This document shows, in pieces, positions 61,401 through 64,000 of a DNA stretch of 64,000 nt. A model generated the notes under the pieces. That model was not told the DNA's origin. It saw only the letters and a list, made by a program, of their open reading frames with translations, and did not search any database. The stretch is taken from contig CAYQES010000009.1 of NCBI GenBank assembly GCA_964416595.1, positions 1 to 64,000 of the forward strand, in the 5' to 3' direction. Positions within the stretch are counted from its first letter, which is position 1. Each line of letters starts with the position of its first letter. The position numbers were made by a program, and so were the translations under genes. Source of the stretch: JAKFYM01 sp964416595 (GTDB lineage Bacteria > Bdellovibrionota > UBA1018 > CAIPTA01).

Positions 61401-61907
61401 GAAATGTACTTAGATCTTTTACAAGCAGAGGTACAACAACTGAAAGGGGAAAAGGTGGCACCTCCCAGGGAAGAGGTGGAGATCAACGTGCCCTTCACTG
61501 CGGTTTTACCCCAAGAATATGTGCCTGATATGAAATCTCGGCTTACCTTGTACCGGCGATTATCGGCGGTGGCCACAGAAGAAGACGCGGAAAATGCCAA
61601 ACAAGAGCTGCAGGATCGTTATGGCCCCTTACCAAAAGAAGTGGAAGAACTGTTGTGGGTGCTACGTTTAAAGGTATTGATGGGCAGAATGGGATTAAAG
61701 ACTCTCGTGCTTGGACCAAAAGGCATTAGCTTGAGCCCAGGTAAAGAACCCATTTTGAATCCCACCATGATCTTGGCATTGGTACACAACTATCCCAGAG
61801 AATATTCGATTCTACCCGAAGGTAAGTTCGTTATTCGCGGGCAATTCCAATCCAGTTCCCAGGTATATGATAAATTGCGTCAAATACTTCAAAACTCTAT
61901 CCAGTAA
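58455..61907 (+). CDS. mfd: transcription-repair coupling factor Mfd
   Basis: This 1150-residue DNA translocase releases stalled RNA polymerase and recruits UvrA. A UvrB-like N-terminal half (YLPGWELSPYRNLQP; GILDIFPP) comes first. The RNA-polymerase interaction domain follows at about 488-545 (GDLVVHVEHGIGKYQGL). The SF2 helicase has Walker A GDVGFGKTE near 638, IIDEEQRFGVEHKE near 736 and TATPIPRTLQMS. The TRG/C-terminal domain (TLYRRLSAV onward) ends the protein. AGGA lies 8 bases before the ATG. It is divergent from the complex I run. Confidence 0.98.
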   Translation: MSRNPPHSRSLHSLSGIDPATFAFLFSNLLSGSAPKRVIVLAPNEAAAEKLHGDLEFQSSFQQEAWKDLELLYLPGWELSPYRNLQPNLSNRLERIRVLQKLAQPSARLKRGWLAVASATSFLQAVIDPQFLSESFSLKKGTKIVPELLCQKLERFGYHNTDAVEDPGTYSLRGGILDIFPPTIDHPVRLEFLDDEIESLRIFNPETQRSIRMLTDTDEIAIIPAREFATDAESLLAGRERLKEWCDQHDIPRPARERTSSLLNQGILTPEMDYLLPFFRGKPHWITDLLETGVQLVLLEPDQLQKNLIQWQEQQTKLFETSLSRQAIIPEPEQLHVSFAQAIESPVWNEIFEVRELSIGDSPQRMEKIRLSASKKTADIHGLEKKIRALQEIGSKTIIVANSQSQLDRLLFLLSQHKIRAISARTEKDLPKDPSIVGLVLGTISESFHVPEKRIAFLSEDEIFGEKQHIPKNKRKTTAPAAVMEDLLPGDLVVHVEHGIGKYQGLSRMKALQSDGDFALIEYASGDKLYIPIYRLESISRYVGASGATGTLDKLGSGNFAKTKDRVRSAIKDIAQDLLKVQAERSTKEGFAFSAPDEEYRQFEAEFPYDETADQAKAIQDTLNDMQIPQPMDRLICGDVGFGKTEVAIRAAFKAIQDGKQVAVLVPTTILAEQHYLTFSQRMANYPVKLASLSRFKSRKEQAAIVENVKEGKIDIIIGTHRILSKDIHFKDLGLVIIDEEQRFGVEHKEKLKQMRAVVDVLTLTATPIPRTLQMSLMGLKDVSIIRTPPGDRLSIKTHLATFNEETIASAIRNELSRGGQVFFIHNRVQNIHSIEEMVLKNIPEAKVVVAHGQMPESQLERAMIGFYQKKFDVLIATAIIENGLDVPNANTLIVNRADTFGLSQLYQIRGRVGRSQTRAYAYFLVPETAVITDDARERLSVLQRFVELGSGYTIATHDLEIRGGGDVLGQAQSGHIASVGYEMYLDLLQAEVQQLKGEKVAPPREEVEINVPFTAVLPQEYVPDMKSRLTLYRRLSAVATEEDAENAKQELQDRYGPLPKEVEELLWVLRLKVLMGRMGLKTLVLGPKGISLSPGKEPILNPTMILALVHNYPREYSILPEGKFVIRGQFQSSSQVYDKLRQILQNSIQ

Positions 61908-61913
61908 ATCGGC

Positions 61914-61943
61914 TTGACCCGCACCACGACGGAACGCAATAAT
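61914..61943 (+). promoter_or_regulatory. sigma-70 promoter for the parvulin/SurA genes
   Basis: TTGACC (61914-61919, 5/6), 18 bases, then AATAAT (61938-61943, 5/6), 40 bases before the ATG at 61984. No terminator separates it from mfd, so read-through from mfd is also possible. Confidence 0.55.
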
Positions 61944-61983
61944 TAAGTAAGATCCAAGTGATAGGACACGAAAGGGAATTCGT

Positions 61984-62808
61984 ATGCGCAAGCCATGGAA
62001 GATTATCATCGCCTTAATGCTCTTCGCCCCGGGTGCCTTTGCCGCCCTAGACGCTAATACGGTAGCCGATATTAACGGCAAGCCGCTCACGAAAGAAGAG
62101 TTTGATCGCCGCTATAAAGAAAATATTCAAATTTTCAAATACGACGTACCCACTAAATCAAATATCTTGAATGACATTATTAATTTCGAACTAGCTGTAC
62201 AAGAGGCCCGCCGCTTGGGGTTAGACAAAAACCCCCGAGTGCAGGAGCAAATGAGTGCTGTCCTTTACCAAGCTTTAGTAGACCAACAATTAGCAGAAAA
62301 ATTTCGTGGCGCTGTAGACGTTACTGAAAAAGAAACTCGGGATTATTGCAGACGAAACCCCGCCGTGCGCTTTAGCCATGTGTATGTAGCCCTAAAACCC
62401 GCCCCCTTAAAGGCGGAAGAAGAAGCGGCTAAGAAAAAAATCGCTGAAGCCCAAGCGGCTTTAGCCAAGGGCATGGCTTTTGAAAAAGTGGTTGCCCAAT
62501 TTTCTGAAGGTTATTCCAGCGCCTCCGGCGGCGATACGGGTTTTGTAACCAAAGTACAAATCGATCCCACACTCTATATGGAAGCGAGAAAATTAAGTGT
62601 TGGGCAAATGGCCAAGGGCCCTATTCGCAGCCAATTGGGTTTACACTTAGTGAAACTTACGGGCGTTCAAGATTGCTCCACCATTAATATTCCCGAGTGG
62701 CAGCGTATAGTTTTTGACGAAAAAAGAGCCAAGATTTTCAAAGACTATCTAGGATCTTTGCGCTCCAAAGCCAAAGTTTCCATCAATAACGATCTCATAA
62801 AAGAGTAA
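61984..62808 (+). CDS. periplasmic parvulin-type peptidyl-prolyl isomerase
   Basis: This 274-residue exported protein has a signal peptide (MRKPWKIIIALMLFAPGAFA). A SurA/PpiD-like N-terminal region (VADINGKPLTKEEFDRRYKE) follows, then a PpiC-type rotamase domain at about 130-235 (VRFSHVYVAL; EKVVAQFSEGYSSASGGDTGFV; GPIRSQLGLHLVKLTG). It assists folding of outer-membrane proteins in the periplasm. A second, related gene follows after 41 bases. Confidence 0.88.
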   Translation: MRKPWKIIIALMLFAPGAFAALDANTVADINGKPLTKEEFDRRYKENIQIFKYDVPTKSNILNDIINFELAVQEARRLGLDKNPRVQEQMSAVLYQALVDQQLAEKFRGAVDVTEKETRDYCRRNPAVRFSHVYVALKPAPLKAEEEAAKKKIAEAQAALAKGMAFEKVVAQFSEGYSSASGGDTGFVTKVQIDPTLYMEARKLSVGQMAKGPIRSQLGLHLVKLTGVQDCSTINIPEWQRIVFDEKRAKIFKDYLGSLRSKAKVSINNDLIKE

Positions 62809-62834
62809 TTTCGCTTCCAAGACAGAGTGGGCAA

Positions 62835-62871
62835 GGGTAGAACTTCTTCATGAAGAAATTCTACCCTTTTT
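62835..62871 (+). terminator. terminator-like hairpin spanning the surA-like start codon
   Basis: GGGTAGAA-C-TTCTTC (62835-62849) pairs with GAAGAA-A-TTCTACCC (62852-62866), with one mismatch, followed by TTTTT (62867-62871). The ATG at 62850-62852 lies at the hairpin tip and the only AGGG is in the 5' arm. It could terminate transcripts of the upstream isomerase gene and control the start of the downstream one. Confidence 0.75.
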
Positions 62872-63770
62872 CTTTCCTGGCTCTTTTTCTTTCCATTTCC
62901 GCCCAAGCTCGCATGGTGGATCGCACCGTGGCCTTAGTGAATGGAGATGTAATCCTGCAATCGGATCTAACAACCTTCCGCAAAAACATGCCTTTGCGCA
63001 AAGAGGTGGATCCGCTACTAGGCTTAGTTAGCGTTTCCCCCGAATCCACCAAAGAAGTGCAAGATTATCTGATCCAAGAAAAACTTATTTTACAAAAATC
63101 TGCAGCCACTGAAGAAGAAGTAGAAGAAGAAATCTCTTCTGTGCAAAAAAACAACAAAATCAATCGCGACCAATTACGGGATGTGCTCAAAAGCCAGGGC
63201 GTGAATTTTGAAGATTACAAACGCTTGATGGCGATCAGCGTGGCCAAAAGAAAATTAATTGAACGGGAGCTGCGCCCCTTGGCTGCTGTTTCTGATGAAG
63301 AAGTAAAAAATGCCTATTACACGGATAGCGTTTTCCAAAAACAAAGAACGGGCCAGAAGTTGGTTTTGAGCTACGGATTGCGGCAATTGATTTTGCCCTC
63401 TAGTTCCATGGCCGAGGAAGCAAGTAAGAGAATCCGGTCGGGAGAGGATTTTGACGCCGTATTAGCAGATCTCTCCAGTAAGGGCGCGGATTCCACCGTT
63501 TTAAACTCTATTTCCGAAGAAAATATGAATTCTAAAATTCGAGAAGCTGTACAAGGACTAAAAGTAGGCGAGGTATCTAAGCCGATTTCTGCCGGTTCCG
63601 GATATTTGCTCTTAAAAGTTACCTCCGTAAGCGCCCCACAAGACCCAGTTTTTGAGCAGGAAAAAGAAAGGATTCGTTCCGTCCTTTTCCAGAAGGCCTT
63701 ATTAAACCAGTTAAAAATTTGGACAGACCGTGAGCGAGCCGCGTCCTATGTACACATTTCCGCTAACTAA
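62850..63770 (+). CDS. SurA-like periplasmic chaperone
   Basis: This 306-residue exported protein has a signal peptide (about 20 residues, ending SAQA). The SurA N-terminal hallmark is MVDRTVALVNGDVILQSDL, and a helical chaperone core (about 50-150) follows. A degenerate parvulin domain spans about 165-270 (GLRQLILPSSS; DFDAVLADLSS; VGEVSKPISAGSGYLLLKV). SurA escorts outer-membrane proteins to the Bam machinery. One PPIase domain instead of SurA's two makes it a short form. The start codon is embedded in a strong hairpin. Confidence 0.85.
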   Translation: MKKFYPFSFLALFLSISAQARMVDRTVALVNGDVILQSDLTTFRKNMPLRKEVDPLLGLVSVSPESTKEVQDYLIQEKLILQKSAATEEEVEEEISSVQKNNKINRDQLRDVLKSQGVNFEDYKRLMAISVAKRKLIERELRPLAAVSDEEVKNAYYTDSVFQKQRTGQKLVLSYGLRQLILPSSSMAEEASKRIRSGEDFDAVLADLSSKGADSTVLNSISEENMNSKIREAVQGLKVGEVSKPISAGSGYLLLKVTSVSAPQDPVFEQEKERIRSVLFQKALLNQLKIWTDRERAASYVHISAN

Positions 63771-63822
63771 GCCTCGAGTAGCGCTGATTTAGAGCGATGG
63801 CTCTGGTATCCTGAAACTCAGG

Positions 63823-64000
63823 ATGCCAGGGAAAAAATACAAAATTCAAATTTCTTCGGATCGAACCCTCGGCCCCTTAGACTTGGAGCGGATTAGTGCC
63901 CTTGTGATGAAGGGTAGAATCCAAGGCACAGAACCCACCAGCGAAGAGCCCTTCAACCAATGGCTACCTTTTCTTTCTTATCCAGCTCTCAGCGAACTCA
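63823..64000 (+). CDS. 5' part of a protein with a GYF_2-like N-terminal domain (runs off window)
   Basis: The frame is open from an ATG at 63823 to the window end (59 codons), with an in-frame stop 31 bases upstream of the start. The visible part, KYKIQISSDRTLGPLDLERI, then LVMKGRIQGTE and EPFNQWLPFLSYPALSEL, resembles GYF_2/DUF4339-type domains (GPL...i..L...G.i...t.v....W.pl...p.L). These occur at the start of TPR or FHA-like signalling proteins in Bdellovibrio-type and myxobacterial genomes. No clear ribosome site is seen. Confidence 0.55.
   Translation, partial: MPGKKYKIQISSDRTLGPLDLERISALVMKGRIQGTEPTSEEPFNQWLPFLSYPALSEL

Noticed and set aside
1..64000. CRISPR arrays, insertion sequences or rRNA genes
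   Set aside because: No regularly spaced short repeats, transposase frames with terminal inverted repeats, or rRNA-like sequence were found in the window. The only tandem repeat is inside the Calx-beta gene.

Overview
The window reads as a chromosomal segment of a Gram-negative, flagellated, aerobically respiring bacterium of moderate G+C content. The gene style suggests Bdellovibrionota/Oligoflexia or a related former 'deltaproteobacterium'. This placement is an inference from gene content: rpsU-yqeY-dnaG-rpoD, a malic enzyme-phosphotransacetylase hybrid, a compact fliD-fliS block followed by TPR and glycosyltransferase-like genes, a full 14-gene complex I operon, and large secreted Calx-beta proteins. 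No rRNA is present to settle it.

Layout. Positions 1-4.3 kb hold loosely packed accessory genes on the minus strand: the edge of a DUF2142 membrane protein, an oligopeptide-binding protein, a methyltransferase and an APH-fold kinase-like protein, plus a small frameshifted secreted-protein remnant. Positions 4.4-8.3 kb encode a large lipoprotein with seven Calx-beta units of 104 residues and a phage-tail-like C-terminus. A CAU tRNA and a BrnT/BrnA toxin-antitoxin pair follow. Positions 9.4-14.3 kb are the macromolecular-synthesis operon (rpsU, yqeY, dnaG, rpoD). Positions 14.4-20.9 kb run forward: maeB, ridA, nadK, recN, hemW. Positions 20.9-26.8 kb carry grpE-dnaK-dnaJ behind a heat-shock-type promoter, then a TPR/periplasmic-binding-fold protein. 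Positions 26.8-34.5 kb are a flagellar cap/chaperone cluster ending in a histidine kinase and a response regulator.

Positions 58.4-34.5 kb (minus strand) form the most striking part: 26 tightly coupled genes. The downstream 14 are an ordinary nuoA-N. The upstream 12 are a second, highly diverged complex I-like set in the same order (A,B,C,D,H,I,J,K,L,M,M,N) without E, F or G. This second set has lost three of four N2 iron-sulfur ligands in NuoB', the acidic residues of NuoK' and NuoA', and the key Glu/Lys residues of its M- and N-type antiporter subunits. It keeps intact, overlapping reading frames and both 4Fe-4S motifs of NuoI'. It looks like a conserved 'ghost' complex I that neither reduces quinone nor pumps protons in the usual way. 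Positions 58.4-64 kb carry mfd and two periplasmic SurA/parvulin-type chaperones, and the start of a GYF_2-like protein.

Other points of interest are a DnaG primase lacking three of four zinc ligands, and two terminator-like hairpins placed directly over the translation starts of dnaJ and the surA-like gene.
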